Assembly: GCF_003635025.1 (NCBI RefSeq)
Contig: NZ_RBXX01000001.1
Span: 1 to 64,000, forward strand
Reading direction: 5' to 3'
From: Saccharopolyspora antimicrobica
GTDB lineage: Bacteria > Actinomycetota > Actinomycetes > Mycobacteriales > Pseudonocardiaceae
DNA: 64,000 bases
The notes below the pieces were generated by a model. That model ran no database searches. It was not told the DNA's origin and worked only from the letters and a program-made list of their open reading frames with translations. A program made the position numbers and the translations under genes. Positions 8,800-18,781 of the stretch are shown here, piece by piece (the first letter of the stretch is position 1; the number at the start of each line of letters is the position of its first letter).

Positions 8800-9923
8800 G
8801 ACATTGGCCTACGTATCCACTCGCCGATCTTTGCGATATCTCCATTGGGCGAACACCCTCACGGAGCCGACGTGAATACTGGGGATCCGGCTATCCATGG
8901 CTTTCCATTGCCGACATGAACCAAGGAAAGTTGCTTAACACAACAAAAGAGCAAATTACACGGCTCGCAATCGACGAGACCATGGGAGAACCGACACCCG
9001 CAGGGACAGTCGTACTAAGCTTCAAACTCAGCATCGGCAAAGTCGGTATTACACAAAAGCCCCTTTACACAAATGAGGCAATTGCATCATTGCCAATTCG
9101 CAACCCTGAATCACTGAGCCCTGATTACCTCTACTGGGCACTGAAATCCACAAGAATGGGAGGTGCCGCCAATAGTGCCGTCATGGGAAAGACGCTCAAC
9201 AAGAAGAGCCTTTCTCAAATTCGCATCCCAGTTCCGCCCCTCCAGGAGCAGCGCAGGATTGTGCGCCTACTAGACCAAGCAGATTCATTGCGCGCTAAGC
9301 GACACGAAGGGGTATCGCTACTCGACGAACTTGCCCAGTCGATCTTCCTTGATACGTTCGGGGACCCCCAAGTAAATCCAAAATCACTCCCAGTTCAACC
9401 ACTTGGACTTGCCATCCGAGTCAAGAGTGGAAAATTTCTTCCATCCGCAGATATGAACGGCGGAGACTACCCAGTCTACGGAGGAAATGGGGTGACCGGA
9501 TATCACGACAACTACATATTCGATTCTCCGCGCATAGCAATCGGTCGAGTTGGAGTCTACTGCGGATCAGTTCATCTAACAGAGCCGAGATCGTGGATTA
9601 CCGACAACTCGCTCTATGTAAGTGAGATGACAGACAACCTGCACATCGAATATCTGCTTTGGGCACTACGCTTTGCTAACCTCAATCAGTATGCGAGCAG
9701 ATCTGCGCAGCCGTTGATTTCAGGCGCGAAAATTAAAGATGTCCCGCTCCTCATTCCGCCCGTAGAGTTGCAATACGAATTTGTCAAGGCAGTGAGGGCA
9801 GCTGGCAGTCTACAGACGCGGCATCAATCCCACCTCGCTGAGCTCGACGCCCTCTTCGCTTCCCTACAACACCGCGCCTTTCGTGGGGAGCTGTGGACGG
9901 AGGAGATCGCTCCGGTAGCCTGA
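8796..9923 (+). CDS. hsdS: type I restriction-modification specificity subunit HsdS
   Basis: This 375-residue protein has two target-recognition domains separated by a central conserved helix (VPPLQEQRRIVRLLDQADSL, about 145-190). A matching C-terminal spacer (PPVELQYEFVKAV to FASLQHRAFRGEL) gives the usual TRD1-CR1-TRD2-CR2 plan. HsdS sets the bipartite DNA sequence recognised by the complex. The base composition is clearly more AT-rich than in its neighbours, especially from about 8810 to 9780, with AT-ending codons. This is typical of horizontally exchanged specificity genes. The start overlaps hsdM (ATGA). Confidence 0.96.
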   Translation: MRHWPTYPLADLCDISIGRTPSRSRREYWGSGYPWLSIADMNQGKLLNTTKEQITRLAIDETMGEPTPAGTVVLSFKLSIGKVGITQKPLYTNEAIASLPIRNPESLSPDYLYWALKSTRMGGAANSAVMGKTLNKKSLSQIRIPVPPLQEQRRIVRLLDQADSLRAKRHEGVSLLDELAQSIFLDTFGDPQVNPKSLPVQPLGLAIRVKSGKFLPSADMNGGDYPVYGGNGVTGYHDNYIFDSPRIAIGRVGVYCGSVHLTEPRSWITDNSLYVSEMTDNLHIEYLLWALRFANLNQYASRSAQPLISGAKIKDVPLLIPPVELQYEFVKAVRAAGSLQTRHQSHLAELDALFASLQHRAFRGELWTEEIAPVA

Positions 9924-9958
9924 TCGCGATGTCACGCTGAAGTGGGGGAGTCGCGACT

Positions 9959-12900
9959 GTGAGTAACTTCGGGTTCCTGCAGGCTGAGTGGCCGGATCTC
10001 CATCGGGAGGCCGAACAAGCCGAACGGTTGGCGTTCGCTGACCCTCGGGCGTCGGCGTTCTACTCGCGGCGAGTGCTCGAACTCGCGCTGGAGTGGGTCT
10101 TCGACGCAGATTCTGCGGTGCAGCGGCCGTACCGGAGTGACCTCGCAGCGTTGATCGCGGAACCAACGCTCGTGAGGGCCGCAGGGCCGGGGCTCCAGGC
10201 GAAGATGAACGTGATCCGGCTCCAGGGCAACCACGCCGTACATCGGCGGGCGCCGGTCGCGGACCGGGACGCGGTACGGGTACTCGCCGAGTTGTTCCAC
10301 GTCCTGTACTGGATGGCTCGCACTTACAGTCGCGACCAGAAGAACCTGCCTGCGCCGGGGCTTCAGTTCGACACCTCTGTGATCCCGCGCCCGGTGTCCG
10401 CCGAGGTGCGGATCAAGAAGCAGCGGGAGCTCAAGGAGCAGGCGGAGAAGGCCGCGGCGCAGGCCGAGGAGCTTGCGACGGAGCGCCGGAAAGCCAAGGA
10501 GCTCAGCGCTGAGATCGTCGAGCTTCAAAAGCAGATCAAGGCCGCCAAGGCTGCCAACGCGTCCATCCCGGACACCCACGACTACAACGAGAAGGAAACC
10601 CGCACCTACCTCATCGATCTGCTGCTCAAGGAAGCAGGCTGGGACCTGGACAAGCCGGAAGATCGCGAGTTCCCGGTGTCCGGACTGCCGGAGTCGGCCG
10701 CTCCGTCCGGCAACGGCAAGGTCGACTACGTGCTATGGGACGACGACGGCAAACCCCTAGGGCTCGTTGAGGCCAAGCGCACCACGCGGGATGCCAGGAG
10801 CGGCCAGCACCAGGCCAAGCTCTATGCCGACGCGCTCGAAGCCCGTTACGGGCAGCGGCCGTTGATCTTCTACACCAACGGTTACGACACGTACTTCCAC
10901 GACGATCTGAACTATCCGGCACGCCAGGTCCAAGGCTTCTACACCAAAGACCAGCTGCGGGAGGTGATCCAGCGTCGCGCGGGTCGTCGCAGCCTTACGA
11001 AGCTGCCGATCAATGAGGAGATCGCGGGACGCTACTACCAGTCGCGTGCTATTCGGCGGATCGCCGAGTCCTTCGAGCAGGACTCGATGCGGCACGCGCT
11101 GTTGGTGATGGCGACCGGAACCGGTAAGACCCGCACGGTCGTTGCTTTGACCGACCTGATGATGCGGGCCGGCTGGGCGAGCCGAATCTTGTTCCTCGCC
11201 GACCGCACAGCGCTGGTGAGGCAAGCGACCAACGCGTTCAAGCAGCACTTGCCTGGCACTCCGGTGGTCAATCTGCTGCAGGACAAGGACCCGCACGCCC
11301 GCGTATTCGTCTCGACGTATCCGACGATCATGAATCTGATCAACCAGGTCGACGGAGAGGGCCGACGGGTGTTCGGGCCCGGGTTCTTCGACATGGTCGT
11401 CATCGACGAGGCCCACCGGTCGATCTTCCAGAAGTACAGGTCGATCTTCGACTACTTCGATGCGCTGCTCGTCGGCCTGACCGCCACGCCCAAGGACGAG
11501 ATCGCCCGCAACACCTATCGGGTGTTCCAGCTCGAAAACGGTGTGCCCACCGACGTGTACAGCCTCGACGAGGCCGTCAACGAGGGTTTTCTTGTGCCTC
11601 CCCGCGCGGTCGAAGTGCCGCTGAAGTTCCAGCGCGACGGGATCAAGTACGACGATCTGCCCGAAGAGGAAAAGGAAGAGTGGGAAGCGCTCGACTGGGG
11701 TGATGATGGACCGCCGGCCGAGGTCAGCTCCGCCGAGTTGAACAAATACCTGTTCAACGCCGACACCGTTGATAAGGTCTTGCAGACCCTCATGAAGCAC
11801 GGTCTCAAGGTCGACGGCGGTGACATGCTCGGCAAGACCATCATCTTCGCGGCCAACAACAAGCATGCGGAGTTCATCGCCGAACGGTTCGACGTGAACT
11901 ATCCGCACCACAAGAGCTCCTTCGCGCAGGTCATCACGCACAAGAAGGAGAAGGCGCAGAGCCTGATCGACGACTTCTCCGACCCGGCGAAGCAACCGCA
12001 GATCGCGATCTCGGTCGACATGCTCGACACCGGCATCGATGTTCCCGAGGTCGTCAACCTCGTCTTCTTCAAGCTTGTGCGATCGAAGACGAAGTTCTGG
12101 CAGATGCTCGGCCGCGGAACCCGGCTCGCACCGGACCTGTTCGGTGCGAACAAGAGCAAGGATGGGTTCTACGTCTTCGACGTCTGCCAGAATCTCGAGT
12201 TCTTCCGGCAGGACATGCCACCCGCCGAAGGCAACATCCCACCGTCACTGACACAGCGGTTGTTCGAGAAGCGCGCGGATCTGCTGCAGATTCTTGACGG
12301 TCAGATCGAGGACTCCCAGCGGGCGACAAAGCCTGACACCGATGGTGCCCACAGTGACGCGGGGCTGCGCTGGGATCTGGTGACGCGCCTCCATGACGAG
12401 GTTGTCCAGATGAACCCGGACAACTTCCTGGTCCGGCCGCACCGTGAATACTTCGACACCTTCGCTGACTTCTCGGCTTGGTTGGAGTTCACCCCCGAAG
12501 CGCACGCAAAGGTCGTCGATCATCTGGCAGGCTTGCCGACCGCGTTCCGCGAAGCCGACGACAACGGAGAAGAAGCCAAGCGCTTCGATCTGCTCGCACT
12601 GCGGCTGCAACTGGCCTGCCTGCACGGCGACCCCGGATACGACCGGCTGCGTGACCAGGTTCGCGAGATCGCTTCAGCGCTGCTCGATCAAACGACGATC
12701 CCAGCGATCAAAGCACAGCAGGTACTGCTTGACGAGATCAGCGGCGACGAGTGGTGGCAGGATGTCACGTTGCCGATGCTCGAGAACATGCGGCGCAAGC
12801 TACGCGGACTCGTCCGGCTGATCGAGAAGACGAAGCGAAACCCGGTCTACACCGACTTCGAAGACGAGTTGGGAGAGCTGACCTCCGCCTCGTTGAGCGG

Positions 12901-13399
12901 GATGAACCTCGGCACCGACTTCAGCCTGTTCGAACACAAGATCCGGATCTACCTGAACACTCATCAGGACAACATGGTCGTCCAGAAGATCCGCCGGAAC
13001 CGACAGATCACCACCGCCGACCTCGATGCGCTGCAGAAAGTCTTCGTTGACAACGGGCTGGCGACCTCGGCGGACCTCGACGTTGTGCACGAACGCGGTG
13101 GTCTCGGGATCTTCCTGCGCTCGATGACTGGGCTGGAGCGCGAGGCCGCGGTGCGCGCGTTCGACCGCTTCCAGCAAGGCAAAACGTTCACCGCAAACCA
13201 ACTGCACTTCCTCCAGGTCGTCATCGACCACGTATGCCGCAACGGCATCGTCGAGGTCGAAGCATTGTACGAGTCGCCGTTCACGTCATGGGCACCATCT
13301 GGACCCGAAGACCTGTTCACCGACGCTGAGGTCGATGACATCGTGTCAGTAATCCGGTCCCTCAAGGAGACGGCGATCGCCTCGGATGAGGTCGCGTAG
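9959..13399 (+). CDS. hsdR: type I restriction endonuclease subunit HsdR
   Basis: The 1146-residue motor/nuclease subunit has an N-terminal DUF4145-like region (FYSRRVLELALEWVFD), a coiled stretch rich in A, E and K (about 155-200), and the PD-(D/E)xK nuclease site (VDYVLWDD then LVEAKRT, about 256-272). It then has a SNF2-like translocase with Walker A ATGTGKT near 385 and DEAH near 482, LVGLTATP, and the helicase C lobe (IAISVDMLDTGIDVPEV, LGRGTRLAPDLFG). The C-terminal part is the EcoEI-type helical region. It cuts unmodified DNA after ATP-driven translocation. GTG start with GGGGGAG upstream. It follows hsdS by 35 bases, making a complete hsdM-S-R operon. Confidence 0.97.
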   Translation: MSNFGFLQAEWPDLHREAEQAERLAFADPRASAFYSRRVLELALEWVFDADSAVQRPYRSDLAALIAEPTLVRAAGPGLQAKMNVIRLQGNHAVHRRAPVADRDAVRVLAELFHVLYWMARTYSRDQKNLPAPGLQFDTSVIPRPVSAEVRIKKQRELKEQAEKAAAQAEELATERRKAKELSAEIVELQKQIKAAKAANASIPDTHDYNEKETRTYLIDLLLKEAGWDLDKPEDREFPVSGLPESAAPSGNGKVDYVLWDDDGKPLGLVEAKRTTRDARSGQHQAKLYADALEARYGQRPLIFYTNGYDTYFHDDLNYPARQVQGFYTKDQLREVIQRRAGRRSLTKLPINEEIAGRYYQSRAIRRIAESFEQDSMRHALLVMATGTGKTRTVVALTDLMMRAGWASRILFLADRTALVRQATNAFKQHLPGTPVVNLLQDKDPHARVFVSTYPTIMNLINQVDGEGRRVFGPGFFDMVVIDEAHRSIFQKYRSIFDYFDALLVGLTATPKDEIARNTYRVFQLENGVPTDVYSLDEAVNEGFLVPPRAVEVPLKFQRDGIKYDDLPEEEKEEWEALDWGDDGPPAEVSSAELNKYLFNADTVDKVLQTLMKHGLKVDGGDMLGKTIIFAANNKHAEFIAERFDVNYPHHKSSFAQVITHKKEKAQSLIDDFSDPAKQPQIAISVDMLDTGIDVPEVVNLVFFKLVRSKTKFWQMLGRGTRLAPDLFGANKSKDGFYVFDVCQNLEFFRQDMPPAEGNIPPSLTQRLFEKRADLLQILDGQIEDSQRATKPDTDGAHSDAGLRWDLVTRLHDEVVQMNPDNFLVRPHREYFDTFADFSAWLEFTPEAHAKVVDHLAGLPTAFREADDNGEEAKRFDLLALRLQLACLHGDPGYDRLRDQVREIASALLDQTTIPAIKAQQVLLDEISGDEWWQDVTLPMLENMRRKLRGLVRLIEKTKRNPVYTDFEDELGELTSASLSGMNLGTDFSLFEHKIRIYLNTHQDNMVVQKIRRNRQITTADLDALQKVFVDNGLATSADLDVVHERGGLGIFLRSMTGLEREAAVRAFDRFQQGKTFTANQLHFLQVVIDHVCRNGIVEVEALYESPFTSWAPSGPEDLFTDAEVDDIVSVIRSLKETAIASDEVA

Positions 13400-13441
13400 A
13401 AGGACATCGTGAACTCAGCTGAGGCGGCCTCGCCGCCCGCC

Positions 13442-13640
13442 TCAGCGCGGATTGAACCGCACACCCGCTTTGCGGAGCAGGTCGGCGAGGTGGTCGTGCG
13501 GGAGGGCCGGGGTTCGGTGGCCGTCGCGTCCGGTCATGTCCGCGTTGGCTGTGAGGGCGTTGAGGACCGCTTCCTCGGTTGCCTGCACGGTGGCCCGCTG
13601 GTCGCGGTGCTGCTGGGCACGCCGAGCATGCCGAGCCTGG
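13442..13640 (-). pseudogene. C-terminal fragment of a P1-family (DmpA/L-aminopeptidase) peptidase
   Basis: On the minus strand one frame reads RATVQATEEAVLNALTANAD, then MTGRDGHRTPALPHDHLADL, and ends RKAGVRFNPR at the stop at 13442-13444. The blocks VQATEEAVLNAL and MTGRDGH belong to the C-terminus of P1-family peptidases, which self-process and remove N-terminal residues. There is no start codon, and the other approximately 300 residues of the family are absent. The upstream end runs into the SDR fragment at 13663, so a deletion joined the two. Not expected to be functional. Confidence 0.7.
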
Positions 13641-13662
13641 TCGCCGCCGAATCGCCGATGAA

Positions 13663-13989
13663 CTACTTCCGCCGGTCCGGTGGGGTCATCACGCCTGCGT
13701 TGTTGATGAGGATGTGGATGGGACGGTTCTCATCGCGAAGCGCTGCTCCCAGCGCGGCGACCGAGTCCAGCGACGAGAGGTCGAGGTCGCGCAGGGACAG
13801 GGCTGCTTTCAGGTGCTGCTGCTCGATCTTCGCGACCGCCGCTTCGCCCTTGCGGCGGTTGCGGACGGGCATGACGACCTCGGCACCGGCGGCGGCCAGG
13901 CCCAGTCCGACGCCGTCGCTGGCTCCGGTGACGACGGCGAGCTTCCCGGAGAGGTCGGGAACGGTGATGTCCGGTCGGGTGCGTGCCAT
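13663..13989 (-). pseudogene. N-terminal fragment of a short-chain dehydrogenase/reductase
   Basis: A 108-residue frame starts [20 protein letters not shown] and has the SDR cofactor motif [10 protein letters not shown], then [12 protein letters not shown], and stops just after [12 protein letters not shown]. The catalytic YxxxK half of the family (usually about 300 residues) is missing. The cofactor helix is also shortened: [11 protein letters not shown] lacks the few residues usual between GLG and AAAGAEV. The fragment ends where the peptidase fragment begins. It is divergent from the XRE-type remnant at 14172, the normal layout for a regulator and its target. Confidence 0.8.
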
Positions 13990-14171
13990 GTGCTGCTCCT
14001 GGCTGCTGGCGGAAAGTGGTCGCGAACCCAGGCTGCGCCCGTTCCACCGGGACATCCACGGCCTCTCGATCCCAGGCTGGCCGCGAGCCGAAGGGGGATC
14101 GACGATCCGAGGCAGCCGTCCGGCACCGGTGGCAGGATGGCGGCGCCAGCACCGGGGAGGAAGCAGCTCTG

Positions 14172-14643
14172 ATCGCTCGAGCCGGGCTCGCCGGGTTCCT
14201 GCGGCACCGCCGCGAGTCGCTCCAGCCCGAAGACGTCGGCCTCCCCCGCGGGCAGCGGCGCAGAACCGCCGGTCTGCGCCGCGAAGAAGTCGCCGCGCTC
14301 TGCCACATCTCCGCCGACTACTACAGTCGGCTCGAACGGGAACGCGGCCCGCACCCGTCCGAGCACATGATCGCCTCGATCGCGCAGGGCCTGCACCTGT
14401 CGCTCGACGAGCGCGACCACCTGTTCCGCCTCGCCGGGCACAACCCGCCCGCGAGAGACGCGACCAGCGAGCACATCGGCCCCGGCCTGCTATGCGCACC
14501 CGGAAGTCGGCGCCCTGGAGCTGACCTGCCAGACGCTCCTCGACCCCGACCAGTCGCACATGCTCCTCGTCTACACCGCCGCCCCCGGCAGCGAGAGCTA
14601 CGAGAAGCTGCGGCTCCTCTCGGTCATCGCCCCGAATGCCTGA
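14172..14643 (+). pseudogene. MmyB-like XRE regulator with its central domain deleted
   Basis: The first part reads [20 protein letters not shown], then [20 protein letters not shown] and [20 protein letters not shown]: the HTH of MmyB-type regulators. After SEHIGPGLL the frame breaks, and another frame gives the family's C-terminal end [20 protein letters not shown] and [20 protein letters not shown], stopping at 14641-14643. About 130 residues of the ligand-binding domain are missing. The usual ATG is not visible (CTGATCGCTCGAGCC sits where it should be after GAGGAAG). Intact relatives repress a divergent SDR gene, and the SDR here is also a fragment. Confidence 0.78.
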
Positions 14644-14726
14644 CCGGCGAGCGTGACAGCGGTGTGAGGGCGGTTTGGCAGCGGCGCGGGGAAGGCTCGG
14701 CGGCTCCGGACGAAGGAGGTAGTCGG

Positions 14727-15326
14727 ATGATGTTCGTCGAGCTGTTCGCTCCCAAGGGCTCGCTCAGCGCCGATCAGCGGCGCCAGGTGGCCGAGTTGCT
14801 GGGCTCTCCGCGCGAGTTCGTTCCCGAAGCGGAGCGGCATGCCGGGATCACCGAGGTGTTCGGGTCGTTGTTCCACGTGGTGGTGCACGAGCCGGAGGTG
14901 TGGGTCGCGGGCGGCCAGGTGCTCGAACCGGGTGGGCCCGCGCAGTACGTGGTCCGGGTGCACGTGCCGGGGCCGTGGCGCAAGGAGATGAGCGAGTTCG
15001 TCATCTCCTGGGCGACGAAGGCGCTGGCCACCGTCATCGGCGATGCCGCCCGGCCCTACCAGGAGCCGGTGGTGCAGGTGCACGTGCTCGGCGTTCCCGA
15101 GGGCGGGATCGGGTTGCTCGGGGAGGTGGCGAGGTCGGCGCGGATCGTCGAGATGATGGGCGAGCCGTACCGGGCGGATCTGGCCGCGGGCAGGGCCGTC
15201 GAGGATCCGCTGTGCGGCGTGATCGTGCCGCTGGACGATGCGGCGATCACCTTGGAGGTCGACGGCCAGGTGCACGCCTTCTGCTGCGCGGGGTGCCGCG
15301 ACCAGTTCGCCGCGAAGCTGGGCTGA
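14727..15326 (+). CDS. tautomerase-like protein with C-terminal YHS-type metal-binding motif
   Basis: A 199-residue protein starts at ATG 14727 (or 14730), 6 to 9 bases after a strong AAGGAGGT. The N-terminus ([20 protein letters not shown]) and a second segment ([15 protein letters not shown]) look like tandem tautomerase/MIF-type beta-alpha-beta units, though I see no certain catalytic Pro1. The C-terminus has [13 protein letters not shown] and [17 protein letters not shown], the YHS pattern (DPxCGM...FCSxxCxxxF) that binds metal in other proteins. It is convergent with the AfsR-type gene, with one base between stops. It is the only intact gene in the decay zone. Function unknown. Confidence 0.65.
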   Translation: MMFVELFAPKGSLSADQRRQVAELLGSPREFVPEAERHAGITEVFGSLFHVVVHEPEVWVAGGQVLEPGGPAQYVVRVHVPGPWRKEMSEFVISWATKALATVIGDAARPYQEPVVQVHVLGVPEGGIGLLGEVARSARIVEMMGEPYRADLAAGRAVEDPLCGVIVPLDDAAITLEVDGQVHAFCCAGCRDQFAAKLG

Positions 15327-15327
15327 G

Positions 15328-18269
15328 TCACCGCCGCTGGAGCAGTTCGAGCGCGTCGGCGGTGGTCAGCTCGAGTCCCTGCGCGTAGGCGGTCCGGTGG
15401 GCCTGCGGCCCCAGGGCGTCCTGGAGGTCGCGGGTCAGCCGTGCGACGTCCGGGTCGTGCGCATCGGGGCCACCGCGCACGACGCACGCGGCGCCGAGGA
15501 GAGCTGCGGCCCGGCGCGGTTCGCCCCGCCGCAGCAGCAGGTCCGCCTTGCCCACGCCCACCCTGGCCACCATGGGTGGGTCGGGCATCGCGGCGGCCAT
15601 CTCCAGCGCCGCTTCCAGCCGGTTCTCGGCCAGGTCGTGATCCCCAAGAGCGCCGGCGAGGAATCCCGTCCCGCTCAGGTGCAGGATCTGGAACGGCCGG
15701 CTCTCCGGTGCGGCCTGCTCCTCGGCGAGCCGGAGCTGGTCCGCGGCCTGCTCCAGGTCGCCGGACTGACGCGCGAGGTCGGCCAGCGCCAGGCGGGCGA
15801 GCGCGACGTGGTGCGCTGACCGGGCTTCGGCGATGATCTCCAGCAGTTCCGTCCGCGCCGTTGCGGCATCGCCCGCGCTGATCCGGGTTCCCGCCAGCCA
15901 GACCCGTTGGCCGTCGTCGCCGAGTTCCCGGGCCAGCGCGCGTGCTGCGTCCAGAGCGGCGATGGCGGCTTCGACGGAACCTGCCGCGGTGTGCGCGGAG
16001 GCCAGCGACATCAGCGTCAGCGCCCGCCCCCAGGCATCGCCCGCCGCCTCGAAATCCGCCGCTGCCGCCACCAGTTCCCGAGTGCCGTTGGTCATGTCGC
16101 TGGTGAAGCCGTGCAGGAAAGCGCGCACGAGCCGCAGCATCGCCCGCGTCCACGGATCGGCGTGGGTCAGGTGCGGTTCGGTCGCGGCCAGGCCTGCGGC
16201 GATGTCACCACCGGCCAGTGCGACCAGCGCGTCGACGAAGGCGCCCAGCGGCTGATCCGCCTGCCACGAACGTTCGACGTCGGCGCTCACCTCGGTGAAC
16301 CGTCCCGCGAACATGGCGTTGAGCAGGTAGCAGGCGATCGTCCGGACATCGCCGGAACCGTTGCGCAGCAAGGCGTTCAGCCGCTGCACGGCTTCGACGT
16401 GATCACCGCGGACGAGCCAGAAGTGCCCGAGCACCGCACCGAGCCGGGCGGTGCCGCTGCCGGAAGCGAAGCGGAGCGCCGCGGTGAGGTTGTCGCGGTC
16501 GGCGGCGAGCCGTTCCACCCAGCGCACCTGCCCGGCTCGCGCAGGTGCGGCTCGGCTTGCTCGGCAAGGGCCAGGAAGCATGCGACGTGCCGTTCGCGCG
16601 CGGAATCCAGCTGACCGGTCTCCCGCAGCCGCTCGATGCCGTATTCCCGGATCGTGTCGAGCATGCGGTAGCGCTCGCCGGACAGCTGCAGCAACGACTT
16701 GTCCACGAGCGAGTCGACCGTCTCCCGCACGATCCCCGCCCGCTCGGCGCCGTCCGGCGCGAAACCTCCCGAGAACACCGAAAGTCGTTCCAGCGCATCG
16801 CGTTCCACGTCGGTGAGCAGCTCCCAGCTCCAGGCCACGACCGCGCGGAGGGTGCGGTGCCTGGGCAGTGCGGTGCGGCTGCCGCCGGTCAGCAGCCGGA
16901 ACCGGTCCGCCAACCGGGCGACCAGGTGGGCGAAGGACATCGTCCGCAGGCGCGCGGCGGCCAGCTCGATCGCCAGCGGCAGCCCGTCGAGCTGCCCGCA
17001 GATCTCGGCCACCTCGCCGGTGGCGGCGAAACCGGGACTCGCCGCGCGCGCCCGATCGGTGAACAGGCGGACGGCTGCGGCCTGATCGAGCGGATGCACT
17101 GGGAAGCGCACTTCGCCGGTGATGCCCAGCGGCTCGCGGCTGGTGGCCAGCACCCGCAGCCGCGGGCAGCGGCGGAGCAGCTCGTGCGCCACCTCCGCGG
17201 CGGAGTCGATGACGTGCTCGCAGTTGTCCAGCACCAGCACGGATTCGGTGCCGGCCACCGCTTCGACCAACCGCGAGACGATGTCGCCCGTTCCTCGCAC
17301 GCCGAGGGCTGCGGCGATGGCGTGAGGCACGTCCGCCGGATCGGCTGCCTGATCCAGTTCGACCAGCCACGCGGAGCCGGGCAACCGGGCCGCCACTGCG
17401 GTGGCGAGCCGGGTCTTGCCCACGGCGCCAGGGCCCACCAGCGTCACCAGCCGGTCCTGCCGGAGGTGCTCCGCCACCGCGGAGCACTCCTCGTCGCGAC
17501 CGACGAAACTGGTCAGCTCCGCGGGGAAGGCTCGTCGTGGGAGTTCACCGCGCAGCAGGCCCAGGTGCAGTTCCCGCAGCTCGGCTCCCGGATCGCTGCC
17601 GAGCTCGTCGGCCAGCAGAGCGCGGTAGGCCTCGTAAGCCGCGAGCGCCTCGGCCTGCCTGCCCTGCCGGTCCAGCTCGGTGAGCAGCAGAACGCGCAGC
17701 CGCTCCCGCAGCGGGTGGGCGGCGATGAGCACTTCCAGTTCGGCCACCACTTCCGGCCGGTGCGCTCCGGACGTGAGCTCGGCGTCGATCCGGGCCTCGA
17801 CAGCGCTGAGCCGCAACTCGCCGAGCCGCACGGATTCCGCTGCGGCGTACGGCGCGGCGGGCACGTCCGAGAACGGATCGCCCCGCCACAGCTCCAGCGC
17901 CGCGCCCAAGAGCTCAGCTGCAGGCCCGCGATCGCGCAGCGCGCGACGGCCTTCCGCGATCAGTTCTTCGAACCGCAGCACGTCGACCTGCGCGGGCCCG
18001 AGTTCCAGCAGGTAGCCCATCGAGACCGACCGCAGCGCGGACCGGTCCGGCAACGCCCGCCGCAGTCGCGCGATCAGCGATTGCAGTGCGTGCGCCGGGT
18101 TCTCCGGCGTGCTCTCGGGCCAGACCACCTCCGTCAGGGATTCGACCGAGACCGCGCGGCCGGCGTCCACGGCGAGCCGGGCCAGCAGCGCGCGCAGCCG
18201 CAGACCACCGATCTCGACCGGTTCGCCGCCGGAAAGCACCTGCAGCGGCCCCAGGACACCGATCCACAT
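15328..18269 (-). pseudogene. AfsR/SARP-type regulator (BTAD - NB-ARC - TPR), one frameshift
   Basis: The N-terminal 580 codons carry an OmpR-like DNA-binding domain (MWIGVLGPLQVLSGGEPVEI, about 1-95), a BTAD domain (about 95-245) and an ATPase with Walker A GPGAVGKT and SVLVLDNCEHV. After EPHLREPG the frame breaks at the C run 16531-16533. The next frame continues as QVRWVERLAADRDNLTAALR and a TPR-rich C-terminus to LELLQRR. Restoring one base gives about 980 residues, normal for AfsR-like proteins. These activate secondary-metabolite or stress genes, but no biosynthetic cluster lies beside it. A sequencing error is possible. It is divergent from the methyltransferase remnant. Confidence 0.88.
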
Positions 18270-18358
18270 CTCACCACTGTGCCACCGCTCTGACAGCGGC
18301 GTGCGAGGCCGGTGGCAGAGCCTCCCGGCACTCTCGGCCGCCCCGAGCGGAAACGGAG

Positions 18359-18729
18359 ATGACCTTGCTGGAGCACATCGCCAACCACGAGCAGTACCAG
18401 ACCTGGAACGGCCAGGACGGCCGCCACTGGGCCGATCACCACCGGCGCTACGACGCGATGGCGGGCGGCTTCGCCGAACGCCTCCTCGACGCCGCGTCGA
18501 TCAGCGTCCGAGGCCGGGCCGTCACCGGGATCGAGGTCCCGAGCGTCGTCGGCCGGAACTCCGCTGAAGCCGCGGACTTCCTGCTCGCGGGGCAGCTGGG
18601 CTCGGTGACCCGCAACGCGGCACGCACGCCGTCGACGACGCGCGGCAGGCGGTCATCTCGGTTCTCCTCGCCTGCGAGAGCGAGGGCATCGTGCAGCTTC
18701 CCGCTCGCGGTTGGCCAGTCACAGCGCGG
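18359..18729 (+). pseudogene. class I SAM methyltransferase with the catalytic core deleted
   Basis: The start (ATG after CGGAG) gives MTLLEHIANHEQYQTWNGQD and GRHWADHHRRYDAMAGGFAE, the N-terminal lid typical of a family of about 280-residue SAM methyltransferases. After LLDAASISV the sequence jumps directly to a C-terminal segment (VTGIEVPSVVGRNSAEAADF, LLAGQLGSVTRNAA). The GxGxG SAM-binding region is absent. A one-base shift near 18620 then moves the family's last residues (HAVDDARQAVISVLLACESE, GIVQLPARGWPVTAR) into another frame. It cannot bind SAM as it stands. The same pattern, ends kept and middle lost, is seen in the regulator at 14172. Confidence 0.78.
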
Positions 18730-18781
18730 ACATCCGAGGGAGCGACAGTCCACTCCGGACGCTCTGGTCACTCCGGTGCGG

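Noticed and set aside
10757..11995. 412-codon open frame on the minus strand inside hsdR
   Set aside because: It is the mirror of hsdR codons; no recognisable protein and no ribosome site.
15328..18269. Secondary-metabolite gene cluster implied by the SARP-type regulator
   Set aside because: No PKS, NRPS, terpene or other biosynthetic genes lie within the window near it, and the regulator itself is frameshifted.
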